Of a stretch of DNA of 64,000 bases, positions 22,411-31,312 are shown piece after piece (the stretch's first letter is position 1; each line of letters opens with the position of its first letter). The notes below the pieces were generated by a model, which saw only the letters and a program-made list of their open reading frames with translations, did no database searches and was not told where the DNA came from. The DNA is from Streptomyces sp. AC558_RSS880 (GTDB lineage: Bacteria > Actinomycetota > Actinomycetes > Streptomycetales > Streptomycetaceae), in the NCBI RefSeq assembly GCF_019049255.1, contig NZ_JAGMUJ010000115.1, positions 69,355-133,354 of the forward strand, in the 5' to 3' direction. Both the position numbers and the translations under genes were made by a program.

Positions 22411-23574
22411 TCACACCCGCATCGGCTGCGGCGACTCCCGGCGTGCCGGGTCCGCACCCTCGTACTCCCGGATGATCTCGTACCGCGTGTTCCGTTCCAC
22501 CGGCCGGAACCCGGCGTCCCGGATCAGGTCCAGCAGATCCTCACGGGTGAGTTTGTTCGGCGTGCCGTAGTTGTCCGCGTCGTGCGTGATCTTGTACTCG
22601 ACCACCGACCCGTCCATGTCGTCCGCCCCGTGCTGCAGCGCCAGCTGCGCCGTCTGCACGCCGTGCATCACCCAGAACACCTTGACGTGCGGCACGTTGT
22701 CGAACAGCAGCCGCGACACCGCGAACGTCTTCAGCGCCTCCGCGCCGGTCGCCATCTGCGTCCGCGCCTGGAGCCGGTTGCGCACCTTGCCGTCCTTCAT
22801 GTCCACGAAGTCGTGCTGGTAGCGCAGCGGGATGAAGACCTGGAAGCCACCGGTCTCGTCCTGCAGCTCACGCAGCCGCAGCACGTGGTCCACACGGTGG
22901 CGGGGCTCCTCGATGTGGCCGTACAGCATGGTGCACGGGGTCTTGAGCCCCTTCTCGTGCGCCAGCCGGTGGATGCGCGACCAGTCCTCCCAGTGGGTGC
23001 GGTGGTCGACGATGTGCTGCCGCACCTCCCAGTCGAAGATCTCCGCGCCGCCGCCGGTGAGGGACTCCAGCCCGGCGTCGATCAGCTCGTCGAGGATCTC
23101 GCTCGCGCTCAGCCCGGAGATGGTCTCGAAGTGGTGGATCTCGGTGGCGGTGAACGCCTTCAGCGAGACGTCCGGCAGCGCGGCCTTCAGCTCCCTGAGC
23201 GAGCGCGGGTAGTAGCGCCACGGCAGGTTGGGGTGCAGCCCGTTGACGATGTGCAGCTCGGTCAGGTTCTCCGACTCCATCGCCTTGGCGAGCTTCACCG
23301 CCTCCTCGATGCGCATCGTGTACGCGTCCTTCTCCCCCGGCTTGCGCTGGAAGGAGCAGTAGGCGCAGGAGGCGGTGCACACGTTGGTCATGTTGAGGTG
23401 GCGGTTGACGTTGAAGTGCACGACGTCGCCGTTCAGCCGCGTCCGCACCTCGTGCGCCAGCCCGCCCAGCCAGGCCAGGTCGTCCGACTCGTACAGCGCG
23501 ATGCCGTCCTCACGGGTCAGGCGCACACCCGCCCTGACCTTCTCCTCCAGCTCGCGCTTGAGCCCGACGTCCAT
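22411..23574 (-). CDS. mqnE: Aminofutalosine synthase MqnE
   Basis: 387-residue radical SAM enzyme that joins the MqnA product to adenosine to form aminodeoxyfutalosine. Cluster motif CTASCAYC (Cys66, Cys70, Cys73); HIVNGLHPNLPWRYYP and GGGAEIF are typical. Start ATG 23574. It is the first menaquinone gene of the 22-27 kb block and has its own terminator. Confidence 0.95.
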   Translation of the reverse strand: MDVGLKRELEEKVRAGVRLTREDGIALYESDDLAWLGGLAHEVRTRLNGDVVHFNVNRHLNMTNVCTASCAYCSFQRKPGEKDAYTMRIEEAVKLAKAMESENLTELHIVNGLHPNLPWRYYPRSLRELKAALPDVSLKAFTATEIHHFETISGLSASEILDELIDAGLESLTGGGAEIFDWEVRQHIVDHRTHWEDWSRIHRLAHEKGLKTPCTMLYGHIEEPRHRVDHVLRLRELQDETGGFQVFIPLRYQHDFVDMKDGKVRNRLQARTQMATGAEALKTFAVSRLLFDNVPHVKVFWVMHGVQTAQLALQHGADDMDGSVVEYKITHDADNYGTPNKLTREDLLDLIRDAGFRPVERNTRYEIIREYEGADPARRESPQPMRV

Positions 23575-23631
23575 GCCGATCCCTCTTTCCCTCGACCTCT
23601 CCAGGCAGACCCCGTCAACCGTACGCCCCGG

Positions 23632-24090
23632 CTACTCCGCCTCCTCCGGCAGCTCACCGACGCGGTTCTCCCACTTGGTGGAGAGCACGATGGTCGTACG
23701 GGTCCGGGAGACGCCCTTGGTGCCGGACAGCCGGCGGATGGTCTTCTCCAGGCCGTCCACGTCGGTCGCCCGGACCTTGAGCATGAAGGAATCATCGCCG
23801 GCGATGAACCAGCAGTCCTCGATCTCCTTCAGGTCCCGCAGCCGCTGCGCCACGTCCTCGTGGTCGGCGGCGTCGGAGAGCGAGATGCCGATCAGGGCGG
23901 TGACGCCGAGGCCCAGCGAGGCGGCGTCCACGGTGGCGCGGTAGCCGGTGATGACACCGGCCGCCTCCAGCCGGTTGATGCGGTCGGTGACGCTGGGTCC
24001 CGACAGGCCGACGAGGCGCCCCAGCTCCGCGTAGGAGGCCCGGCCGTTCTCCCTCAGGGCCTGGATGAGCTGCCTGTCCACCGCGTCCAT
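23632..24090 (-). CDS. Lrp/AsnC family regulator
   Basis: 152 residues. AsnC-type HTH (RQLIQALRENGRASYAELGRLVGLSGPSVTDRINRLE, in part) followed by an Lrp ligand-binding RAM domain (VTALIGISLSDA ... VRATDVDGLEKTIRRL). Start ATG 24090 (MDAVDRQLI). Lying between mqnE and the UbiX/UbiA/UbiD genes, it may control menaquinone or amino-acid genes; only position supports this. Confidence 0.9.
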   Translation of the reverse strand: MDAVDRQLIQALRENGRASYAELGRLVGLSGPSVTDRINRLEAAGVITGYRATVDAASLGLGVTALIGISLSDAADHEDVAQRLRDLKEIEDCWFIAGDDSFMLKVRATDVDGLEKTIRRLSGTKGVSRTRTTIVLSTKWENRVGELPEEAE

Positions 24091-24162
24091 CGAATCGAAA
24101 CCTTCCACTGGAACCGAAGAGGTCTGAAAGTTCTGCACATGCCGGGGTGTTGCGGGAAGTGC

Positions 24163-24837
24163 TCAGTCCGTGCGGGATCCGCCGCCGAGTTCGCCCTTCC
24201 AGCGGCGGTAGAGCCCGTGCTCGACACCCGCCGCGTCGAGTACGCGTCCGGCGACGAAGTCCACCAGGTCCTGGATGTGCGTCGCGCCCGCGTAGAAGGC
24301 CGGTGAGGCGGGCACCACGCTCGCGCCCGCGTCGTCCAGCGTCACCAGGTGCCGCAGCGTCTGGCCGTTCAACGGGGTCTCCCGTACGGCCACGACCAGC
24401 GTGCGTCCCTCCTTCAGGGTGACGCTCGCCGCCCGCTGCAACAGGTCCTTGGACAGCCCGAGCGCCACCCCGGCCACACAGGCCGTGGAGGCGGGCACGA
24501 TCAGCATGCCCTTGCTCGGGTACGACCCCGAGGACGGCCCGGCCGCGAGGTCACCGGCGGCCCAGTGCCGTACGCCGTCGAGGTCGACGGTGAACGTGTC
24601 CGGCTTGCCGTCCGCACCCCGGGACAGCCATTCCCGCAGGTCGTCACGCCAGTGGGCGTCCCGGAAGGCGATGCCGGTCTCGTCCAGCAGGGTGAGCCGG
24701 GAGGCCCGGCTGACGACGAGGTCGACGCTCTCCCCCGCTGCCAGAAGCGCACGCAGCACAGCGGCTGCGTAGGGCGTCCCGGACGCCCCGGACACCCCCA
24801 CGATCCAAGGCTTGCGCCGCGTTTCTCCTGCGTTCAC
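24163..24837 (-). CDS. UbiX-family flavin prenyltransferase (MqnM-type role)
   Basis: 224 residues. FMN-binding N-terminus WIVGVSGASGTPYAAAVL, and the typical IVPASTACVAGVALGLSKDLLQRAA and RETPLN regions. It makes prenylated FMN for the UbiD-type decarboxylase encoded nearby, in the late menaquinone steps. Assignment to UbiX is firm; the MqnM label follows the context. Confidence 0.92.
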   Translation of the reverse strand: MNAGETRRKPWIVGVSGASGTPYAAAVLRALLAAGESVDLVVSRASRLTLLDETGIAFRDAHWRDDLREWLSRGADGKPDTFTVDLDGVRHWAAGDLAAGPSSGSYPSKGMLIVPASTACVAGVALGLSKDLLQRAASVTLKEGRTLVVAVRETPLNGQTLRHLVTLDDAGASVVPASPAFYAGATHIQDLVDFVAGRVLDAAGVEHGLYRRWKGELGGGSRTD

Positions 24838-24951
24838 AACTCGAGCCTACCGGCGGACGGCGGGCTTCCGTTCTCAGGACCGGCCGGAGGCCTTCGGGTC
24901 CGGCGGCCCGGGCGGCTAGAGTGCGGAGGCGACGCGGAATGAGGGGGAGCG

Positions 24952-25152
24952 GTGGCCAAGGTCAACATCAGTCTCGACGCCGAACTCGTGGTGGAAGTGA
25001 TGGTCCTGGCGGGGGTCGGCTCGCCCCAGGACGCGATCGAGGTGGTCGTACGGGACTACATCGCCCGCGGCCACCGCACCGAGGCACGCACCGAACTCAA
25101 GGACCAGGGCCTGCGCGAGATCGACGCCAAGCCGCAGGAGCCCCAGGGCTGA
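24952..25152 (+). CDS. VapB-like ribbon-helix-helix antitoxin (no toxin adjacent)
   Basis: 66 residues starting with GTG 24952 after GGGGGAG. NISLDAELVVEVMVLAGV ... AIEVVVRDYIARG matches the VapB (DUF2191) DNA-binding form, with a charged C-terminal tail. In a TA pair a PIN-domain VapC would follow, but the next gene is convergent mqnP 23 bp away. It stands in the opposite orientation to the menaquinone genes around it. May be a stand-alone regulator. Confidence 0.65.
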   Translation: MAKVNISLDAELVVEVMVLAGVGSPQDAIEVVVRDYIARGHRTEARTELKDQGLREIDAKPQEPQG

Positions 25153-25175
25153 GCCCCGGCCGCGCGCCGACGTTC

Positions 25176-26081
25176 TTACACCGTCAGGCCCCGCACCAGC
25201 AGGTCCAGCAGCGCGCACACGAACAACGCGATGCCGATGAAGCCGTTGACGCTGAAGAACGCCCGGTTCAGGCGGCTCAGGTCGTTCGGGCGGACGATGG
25301 TGTGCTCGTAGACGAAGGCGCCGGCCACGATCAGCAGGCCGAGCCAGAAGAAGGCGCCGGCGTCGGTGAGGAGCGCGTACCAGACGAAGAGGGCCGTGGT
25401 GACGGCGTGGCAGCCGCGGGCGCCCCAGATCGCGGCCGGGATGCCGAAGCGGGCCGGGACCGACTTCACGCCGATCGCGCGGTCCGCGGCGACGTCTTGA
25501 CATGCGTAGATGAGGTCGAAGCCGCCGATCCAGATGCCGACCGCGAGGCCGAGGACGACCGCGTCCCAGGACCACGAACCGGTGATCGCCAGCCAGCCGC
25601 CGACCGGGCCCATGGCCTGCGCGAGGCCGAGGATGGCCTGCGGGAAGTCGGTGAACCGCTTGCCGTACGGATACACCACCATCGGGATCACAGCGACGGG
25701 TGCGAGGGCGAGGCAGAGCGGGTTGAGGAGGGCCGCGGCGCCGAGGAAGACGACGAGGGCGATGAGCGCGCCCGTCCAGGCGTGCTTGACCGACATCGCG
25801 CCGGTGACCAGCTCGCGGTGCGCGGTGCGCGGGTTACGGGCGTCGATCTCGCGGTCGATGATCCGGTTGGCGGCCATGGCGAAGGTGCGCAGGCCGACCA
25901 TGGCGACGGTGACCAGGAACAGCCGGCCCCAGTGGATGTTCTCGTCCCACTCGTACATCGCGGTGAGGGCGGCGATGTAGGCGAAGGGGAGGGCGAAGAC
26001 CGAGTGCTCGATCATCACCAGGCGGAGGAAGGCTTTCGTGCGTCCCGGCTGCTGCGGAAGCGCGGCGGAGGCCGAGGTCAC
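25176..26081 (-). CDS. mqnP: Menaquinone polyprenyltransferase MqnP (UbiA family)
   Basis: 301-residue membrane enzyme that adds the polyprenyl chain to dihydroxynaphthoate. First Asp-rich motif NRIIDREIDARNPRT; second DLIYACQDVAADRAIG. Eight to nine hydrophobic stretches. GTG 26081 overlaps the stop of the UbiD gene (GTGA), with GGAAGGAG inside that gene's 3' end, so it is translationally coupled. Confidence 0.93.
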   Translation of the reverse strand: MTSASAALPQQPGRTKAFLRLVMIEHSVFALPFAYIAALTAMYEWDENIHWGRLFLVTVAMVGLRTFAMAANRIIDREIDARNPRTAHRELVTGAMSVKHAWTGALIALVVFLGAAALLNPLCLALAPVAVIPMVVYPYGKRFTDFPQAILGLAQAMGPVGGWLAITGSWSWDAVVLGLAVGIWIGGFDLIYACQDVAADRAIGVKSVPARFGIPAAIWGARGCHAVTTALFVWYALLTDAGAFFWLGLLIVAGAFVYEHTIVRPNDLSRLNRAFFSVNGFIGIALFVCALLDLLVRGLTV

Positions 26082-27529
26082 AGTCCGTACTCCTTCCAGC
26101 GGCGGTCGACGAGCGCGGCCGTGTCCGGGTCGGACTCGACCATGTCGGGCCAGCCGCCGTCGCGCGTGTACCCCTCCTCGGGCCACTTCCTCGTCGCGTC
26201 GATGCCCGCCTTGCCGCCCCAGAACTGCTGGTAGGAGGAGTGGTCGAGGTGGTCGACGGGACCCTCGACGACGGTGAGGTCACGGGCGTAGTCGGTGTTG
26301 CCGAGGGCCCGCCAGGAGACCTCGTGCAGGTCGTGGACGTCGCAGTCGGAGTCGACGACCACGATCAGCTTGGTCAGCGACATCATGTGGGCGCCCCAGA
26401 TGGCGTGCATGACCTTCTGCGCGTGCTTGGGGTACTTCTTGTCGATCGAGACGATCGCGCAGTTGTGGAAGCCGCCGGACTCGGGGAGGTGGTAGTCGAC
26501 GATGTCCGGGACGATGATCTTGAGGAGGGGCAGGAAGAAGCGCTCCGTCGCGCGGCCCAGCGGTCCGTCCTCGGTCGGCGGGCGGCCGACGACGATGGAC
26601 TGGAGCAACGGGCGCTTGCGCATCGTCACGCAGTCGATCTTCAGGGCCGGGAACGGCTCCTGCGGGGTGTAGAAGCCGGTGTGGTCGCCGAACGGCCCCT
26701 CGGGGAGCATCTCGCCGGGCTCCAGCCAGCCCTCGATGACGACCTCGGCCTGCGCCGGGACCTGGAGCGGAACGGTCTTGCAGTCGACCATCTCGATCCG
26801 CTTGCCCTGCAGGAACCCGGCGAACAGGTACTCGTCGATGTCGCCGGGGAGGGGGGCGGTGGAGGCGTACGTCACGGCGGGCGGGCAGCCGAAGGCGATG
26901 GCGACGGGCAGGCGCTCGCCGCGCCGGGCGGCCACCTGGTAGTGGTTGCGGCTGTCCTTGTGGATCTGCCAGTGCATGCCGATGGTGCGCCGGTCGTGGC
27001 GCTGGAGGCGGTACAGGCCGAGATTGCGGACGCCCGACTCCGGGTCCTTGGTGTGGGTGAGGCCCAGGTTGAAGAAGGAGCCGCCGTCCTTGGGCCAGGT
27101 GAACAGCGCGGGGAGCTGTTCGAGGTCCACGTCGTCGCCGTGCAGGACGACCTCGTGCACGGGCGCGTCCTTCACCTTCTTCGGCGGTACGTGCGTCATC
27201 GCGCCGAGCTTCCCGAACGCCTCGCGCACCCCGACGAACCCGTGCGGCAGCTCGGGCTTCAGCAGCCCGCCGATCTTCTCGGAGATCTCCGCGTACGACT
27301 TCAGGCCCAGCGCCTTCAGCAGGCGGCGGTCCGTGCCGTACACGTTCATCGCGAGGGGCATGCTCGAGCCGCGCACGTTCTCGAAGAGCAGGGCGGGACC
27401 GCCGGCCTTCTGCACCCGGTCGACGATCTCACCGACCTCCAGATACGGGTCGACCTCGGCCTTGATGCGCTTGAGGTCGCCCTCGCGCTCCAGCGCCCTG
27501 AGCAGGGAGCGAAGATCGTCGTAAGCCAT
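26078..27529 (-). CDS. UbiD-family menaquinone decarboxylase (MqnL-type role)
   Basis: 483 residues using prenyl-FMN to remove the carboxylate from prenylated naphthoate. Features: NLGLYRLQRHDRRTIGMHWQ, the GPFGDHTGFYTP stretch with catalytic Glu/Asp region, and KLIVVVDSDCDVHD near the C-terminus. Start ATG 27529. First gene of a two-gene operon with mqnP; UbiX at 24.2 kb supplies the cofactor. Confidence 0.92.
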   Translation of the reverse strand: MAYDDLRSLLRALEREGDLKRIKAEVDPYLEVGEIVDRVQKAGGPALLFENVRGSSMPLAMNVYGTDRRLLKALGLKSYAEISEKIGGLLKPELPHGFVGVREAFGKLGAMTHVPPKKVKDAPVHEVVLHGDDVDLEQLPALFTWPKDGGSFFNLGLTHTKDPESGVRNLGLYRLQRHDRRTIGMHWQIHKDSRNHYQVAARRGERLPVAIAFGCPPAVTYASTAPLPGDIDEYLFAGFLQGKRIEMVDCKTVPLQVPAQAEVVIEGWLEPGEMLPEGPFGDHTGFYTPQEPFPALKIDCVTMRKRPLLQSIVVGRPPTEDGPLGRATERFFLPLLKIIVPDIVDYHLPESGGFHNCAIVSIDKKYPKHAQKVMHAIWGAHMMSLTKLIVVVDSDCDVHDLHEVSWRALGNTDYARDLTVVEGPVDHLDHSSYQQFWGGKAGIDATRKWPEEGYTRDGGWPDMVESDPDTAALVDRRWKEYGL

Positions 27530-27595
27530 GCGGTCAAGTATCCCCGAGCGGTTACCCTGGCCCTGTACCGCCCACCGCTTTCGCTGGAGAGGCCC

Positions 27596-27934
27596 ATGCT
27601 GCGGGTGCTGATGTTCCTGGTGCCACTGGCCCTGAGCGTGTACGCGTTCATCGACTGCATCAGCACGAAGGACGACGACATCCGCCACATGCCCAAGCCG
27701 CTGTGGGCGATCCTCGTGCTGCTGTTCCCGCTGGTCGGCTCGATCTCGTGGCTGATCGCCGGCAAGAAGCGGCACCCCGCGGGCGCGGGCGGCTCCGTCG
27801 GTTCCGCCTGGAGCCGGGGCGGCGGCCGGCAGTGGGTGGCACCGGACGACAACCCCGAGTTCCTGAAGTCGCTGGACGAGGAGAGGGACAAGGACGACAA
27901 GCCGGGGGACGGCGAGCGCGGAGGGCCCGCCTGA
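27596..27934 (+). CDS. PLDc_N (phospholipase D-nuclease N-terminal) membrane protein
   Basis: 112 residues: two helices (VLMFLVPLALSVYAFIDC and PLWAILVLLFPLVGSISWLIAG) in the PLDNc arrangement, then a basic/acidic tail ending PDDNPEFLKSLDEERDKDD. ATG 27596 follows GGAG. Despite the domain name, no catalytic HKD motif is present; function unknown. Divergent from the ubiD-mqnP operon, 66 bp apart. Confidence 0.82.
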   Translation: MLRVLMFLVPLALSVYAFIDCISTKDDDIRHMPKPLWAILVLLFPLVGSISWLIAGKKRHPAGAGGSVGSAWSRGGGRQWVAPDDNPEFLKSLDEERDKDDKPGDGERGGPA

Positions 27935-27956
27935 CCGTCCCCGCGTCGGCTCCTCG

Positions 27957-28340
27957 TCAGCTCCGGGTCCAGCTCTGGGCCGCCGAGCCGGTGCACGTCC
28001 GCCGCATGATCATGCCGCTCGGGGTGGCGTGCTCCAGGCACAGGCCGTTGTCCGTGAGGACCACGGTGCCGCCGGAACCGAGACGCCACTCCTGGGCGTT
28101 GTCCGCACCGCAGGTCGCGCTGTGCATCGAACCGTAGCCGGACAGGCAGGTGCCGGACGCCTGGTGGACGATCCGGTAGGTGCCGGAGGAGACGCTCCGC
28201 AGACTCCAGCGGGCCGTCGCGGCGGCGCAGCCGCCCCCGGCGACATTGCCGTACGAGGTGGTGTCGGAGGCGGTGAGGCACTGTCCGCTCGACGCGTTGC
28301 GCAGGGTGAAGCCGCCCGTCGACGGGGATGACCACGGGGA
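27957..28340 (-). pseudogene. Truncated ricin-type beta-trefoil (RICIN) domain
   Basis: An open frame of 127 codons reads as a carbohydrate-binding RICIN domain: TLRNASSGQCLTA, GGCAAATARW, RIVHQASGTCLSGYG, NAQEWRL, DNGLCLEHA and a closing QSWTRS. It is blocked upstream by an in-frame TGA at 28341-28343 and has no usable start or signal peptide. It is the C-terminal end of what was probably a secreted glycosidase or lectin, now lost. Translated by hand. Confidence 0.75.
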
Positions 28341-28459
28341 TCACCCGTGTCCGGCGGCCTCGCTTCTCCGGCGACGAGGCGGCTCGCGTCCTGCCCGACC
28401 GGATCTGGCGGTCGATCAGCGCGGACCCCGGATGATCGCGGGCGGGGCGCAGGGGCGGG

Positions 28460-30319
28460 TCAGCCGAGCTTCTTGATCCGGGCGGCGGTGAGGGGCCGGT
28501 CGAAGACCCTCACGTCCCGGACGGCGCCGGGGAAGAAGTCGACGGCCCGACCGCCGTACGATGCCCGGCCGATGATGAAGGGGCCGGTGGCGGGCATCGG
28601 GTGGGTGTCCTCGGCCTCCGCCTCCTGTACGCCGTTGACGTACAGCCGCAGTGTGCGCGCCCGGCCGTCGCAGACGCCGACGAGGTGGGTCCAGACGTTC
28701 ACGACGGGCTCGCTGCGGCCGGCGGCGCGCAGGCCGGGGCGGGAGAGGGCCCAGCGGTTCTCCTCGACGGCGTACTGGAGGTAGAAGCCGCTGGCGTCCC
28801 CGGCGTCCTGACTGACGGCGGTGGCCCAGTTCCCCGGTGCGGCGGAGAGCCGGACCCAGGCGGCGACCGTGAAGCTCCGGCCCTTCCCGGTCTCCAGCAC
28901 CGGCCCCCCGGTCACGATCTGGCTGCCCTGCCCGTCGAAGACGGCTCCGCCTCCACCGGGCAGCCAGGTCACGCCGGTCGCGGCGCCGTCGTGACGGCCG
29001 CCCGCGATGTCCCGCGCGACCGTGCCCGAGGCCTCGTCGAGGGGCCAGTGCCCGACGGGCCGGACGGGCTGGGGGGCGGCGGAGGGTGAGGACGAGGGGG
29101 AGGCCGAGGAGGGGGGCGTGGCCCGGTCCCGGTCCGCGGCGGCCGACCGGTTGAGCCAGAACCCCGTCCCGACACCGGCCGCGGCGACCGCGCCCGCGCC
29201 GACGCCGAGGAGCAGGAAGGCCCGCCGGCTGCCGCCACGTTCCCGGCCCGCCCGGTGGCCGGTCGGCCCCGTCGCGGCGGGCGCCGGCTCAGGGGTGGTG
29301 TCGGCCCGGGTGGCCTGGTCGTGGAACCGCGGCGCCACCATGGTCGCCTGCGGCGGGAGGCCGCCGGGCCCGCCGTCGCGCGGAAGTACGTTCGTCAGGG
29401 CCCCCGGGTCCGTGGGGCGGGCGCCCGGGAGGGGCGTACCGGCCGCGGTCGGGGACTCGGGACCGTTGCCCGCCGACCAGGGGCCGAGGTGGCGCAGGGC
29501 CATCGTGCTCTCGTTGCCCAGTGCGCCGACCCGGGCGAGGATCTCGCGCGGGGTGGGGCGGCGGACCGGGTCCTTGGCGAGGCAGTCGCCGATGAGGGCG
29601 TGCAGGGCCGGGTCGGTGACGGCGCCGATGTCGGGGGTGTTGTGCACCACGCGGTAGAGCAGCGCGGGGGTCGGCCCCTCACCGAAGGGATTCGCGCCGG
29701 TCGCCGCGAAGGCCAGCACCGCGCCCAGGCAGAAGACGTCGCTGGCCGGGGTGATCGTGTCACCGTTGACCTGTTCGGGCGACATGAATCCGGGTGAGCC
29801 GGCCACGAGACCGGTGCCGGTGATCGAGTCGGCCTCGACGCTGCGGACGATCCCGAAGTCGATGACGCGGGGCCCGTCCTCGGCGAGCAGCACGTTGGAG
29901 GGTTTGAGGTCGCGGTGGACGAGGTTCACGGCGTGGATCGACACCAGCGCCTCGGCCAGTCCGGCCGCCAGCGCGAGGACCGCCCCCGCCTCGAACGGCC
30001 CCCGCTCGACGACCGCCTGCTCCAGCGACGGCCCGGCGATGTAGCTGGTCACCAGCCACGGCAGGGGCGCGTCCGGGTCCGCGTCGACGACCGGAGCGGT
30101 GAAGGCGCCGCTGACCTTGCGGGCCGCCTCGACCTCGCGGCGGAACCGGTCCCGGAACTCGGGCCTGCGCACCAGCTCGGCGTGCACCACCTTGACCGCG
30201 ACGAGCCGCCCGCCCGGGGAACGCCCGAGGAACACCTGGCCCATCCCGCCCGCGCCCAGCCGGCTCAGCAAGCGGTACGCCCCGACGGAGTGCGGGTCGT
30301 CCGGCTCCAGCGCTGACAC
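28460..30319 (-). CDS. Membrane Ser/Thr protein kinase with LamG-like outer domain
   Basis: 619 residues. Active-looking kinase (LGAGGMG, Lys43, HRDLKPSN at 135-142, DFG 154-156). Linker, SRRAFLLLGVG with one membrane helix at about residue 360, then an outer concanavalin/LamG_3 jelly roll (about 415-619: GHWPLDEASGTVARDIAGG, SFTVAAWVRLS, YVNGVQEAE, GAVRDVRVFDRPLTAARI). This domain usually binds carbohydrate, so the kinase may sense a glycan. GTG 30319 has GGGAGG 5 bases before it. Confidence 0.9.
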   Translation of the reverse strand: MSALEPDDPHSVGAYRLLSRLGAGGMGQVFLGRSPGGRLVAVKVVHAELVRRPEFRDRFRREVEAARKVSGAFTAPVVDADPDAPLPWLVTSYIAGPSLEQAVVERGPFEAGAVLALAAGLAEALVSIHAVNLVHRDLKPSNVLLAEDGPRVIDFGIVRSVEADSITGTGLVAGSPGFMSPEQVNGDTITPASDVFCLGAVLAFAATGANPFGEGPTPALLYRVVHNTPDIGAVTDPALHALIGDCLAKDPVRRPTPREILARVGALGNESTMALRHLGPWSAGNGPESPTAAGTPLPGARPTDPGALTNVLPRDGGPGGLPPQATMVAPRFHDQATRADTTPEPAPAATGPTGHRAGRERGGSRRAFLLLGVGAGAVAAAGVGTGFWLNRSAAADRDRATPPSSASPSSSPSAAPQPVRPVGHWPLDEASGTVARDIAGGRHDGAATGVTWLPGGGGAVFDGQGSQIVTGGPVLETGKGRSFTVAAWVRLSAAPGNWATAVSQDAGDASGFYLQYAVEENRWALSRPGLRAAGRSEPVVNVWTHLVGVCDGRARTLRLYVNGVQEAEAEDTHPMPATGPFIIGRASYGGRAVDFFPGAVRDVRVFDRPLTAARIKKLG

Positions 30320-30392
30320 AAATGCCTCCCGGCGTGCGATCTCGGCCCATGGGGGCAGGGCCAAGCATAGAGCCATTCGCACCCGTGTTCGC

Positions 30393-30421
30393 CGAAGTGC
30401 CGTACGCCGTACGGCACTTCG
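30393..30421. promoter_or_regulatory. 29-bp perfect hyphenated palindrome upstream of the LamG kinase
   Basis: 14-bp arms beginning CGAAGTGCCGTACG, with a single central base. It sits 73 bp upstream of the LamG kinase start and 66 bp beyond the stop of the Rpn remnant. As an operator it would bind a dimer over about three turns; as a terminator it lacks a U-tract. Confidence 0.55.
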
Positions 30422-30486
30422 ACCGCCGCCCTTTCCCTGAGCCGTACTGCGCCTCTACACGGATCCGGGCGAGCGGGGCGTCACCG

Positions 30487-30845
30487 TCATACGAAGATCT
30501 CTTCGGCCTTCGGGGCGGCGACGGTGCGGGTGAGCCAGCGGCGGAGGAGGCCGGGGTCGCCGCGGTCCGTGACGCGGCTGCGGATCTCGTCGGGGATGTC
30601 GAGGCCGCGTTGCTCCAGGACGAGCAGGATGTCCTCGGCGCGGCTCTTGAGGAGGGTTTCCGCGCGGGCTTCTTCCCGGATCTCTTCGACGAGGTAGGAC
30701 TTGTAGAGGGAGAGGTCCACGGCCGCCAGGTTCCTCCAGAGGTGCTTGGCCGGGTGCTTGCCCAGGCCCTGTGCGGTGCATTCGACGATGGGGTCCGCGA
30801 TGTCTTCGGGCGCGTCCCGCAGTGCGGAGGAGTTCCGCCACCGTT
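30487..30845 (-). pseudogene. C-terminal remnant of Rpn/PD-(D/E)XK-like protein
   Basis: About 118 residues fit the tail of the Streptomyces Rpn-like family: SALRDAPEDIADPIVE, QGLGKHPAKHLWRNLAAVDL, ILLVLEQRGLDIPDEIRSRV and APKAEEIFV. The frame runs open to 30915, but the first 22 codons are unlike the family and the nuclease domain is missing. No ribosome site is seen at the only ATG. Read as a decayed gene; a second remnant lies at 1.5 kb. Confidence 0.65.
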
Positions 30846-30915
30846 CCCGGCCGACCACCGACGGGTCCGCCGGATCGGCGCAATGCCGAGGGCCCGGGGG
30901 AGGGAGGGAGTTCAA

Positions 30916-31312
30916 ACTGTGTGAGCATCCCGGTCGATCGTGTTGGGGCAGCGCTCAGATGTCGGGGGTGTGAACACGCCCTTGATCATTGCTCACGAAA
31001 TTTCGGCAAGGGTGGCCCTGTGGGCGGGGCGCCGAACGTACACCCCGGCGCCCCCCGTTCGCGCCTGTTCATCGCGTCGGTACCTCTCCCCCGCGGGCGA
31101 CGTGCGAGCGGTCGCACGGGATGCGGACCGCCGGCCCGCACGGGATGCCGCGCCCCGTCGGTGACGGACGAGTCGCGCGGCACGAGTCGAGGCGGATCAG
31201 GCCGCACGCACACCTACTATGTCCGAAAAGGAGCGGTGTCGATCGCTTCGACCCCGTTAAGGTTCGTCACCCGGTGATGGGCGTCACATATTCCAGGGGG
31301 ATCAGGCAGGAC
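30916..31312. other. Gene-free interval before the DUF6232 pair
   Basis: 397 bp. Reading frames here lack ribosome sites and family-like sequence. Presumed promoter region of the DUF6232 gene; no clear -10/-35 found. Confidence 0.4.

Noticed and set aside
28328..28435. 35-codon plus-strand ORF after the RICIN fragment
   Set aside because: No proper ribosome site, no recognised family, and it overlaps the truncated lectin; could be chance.
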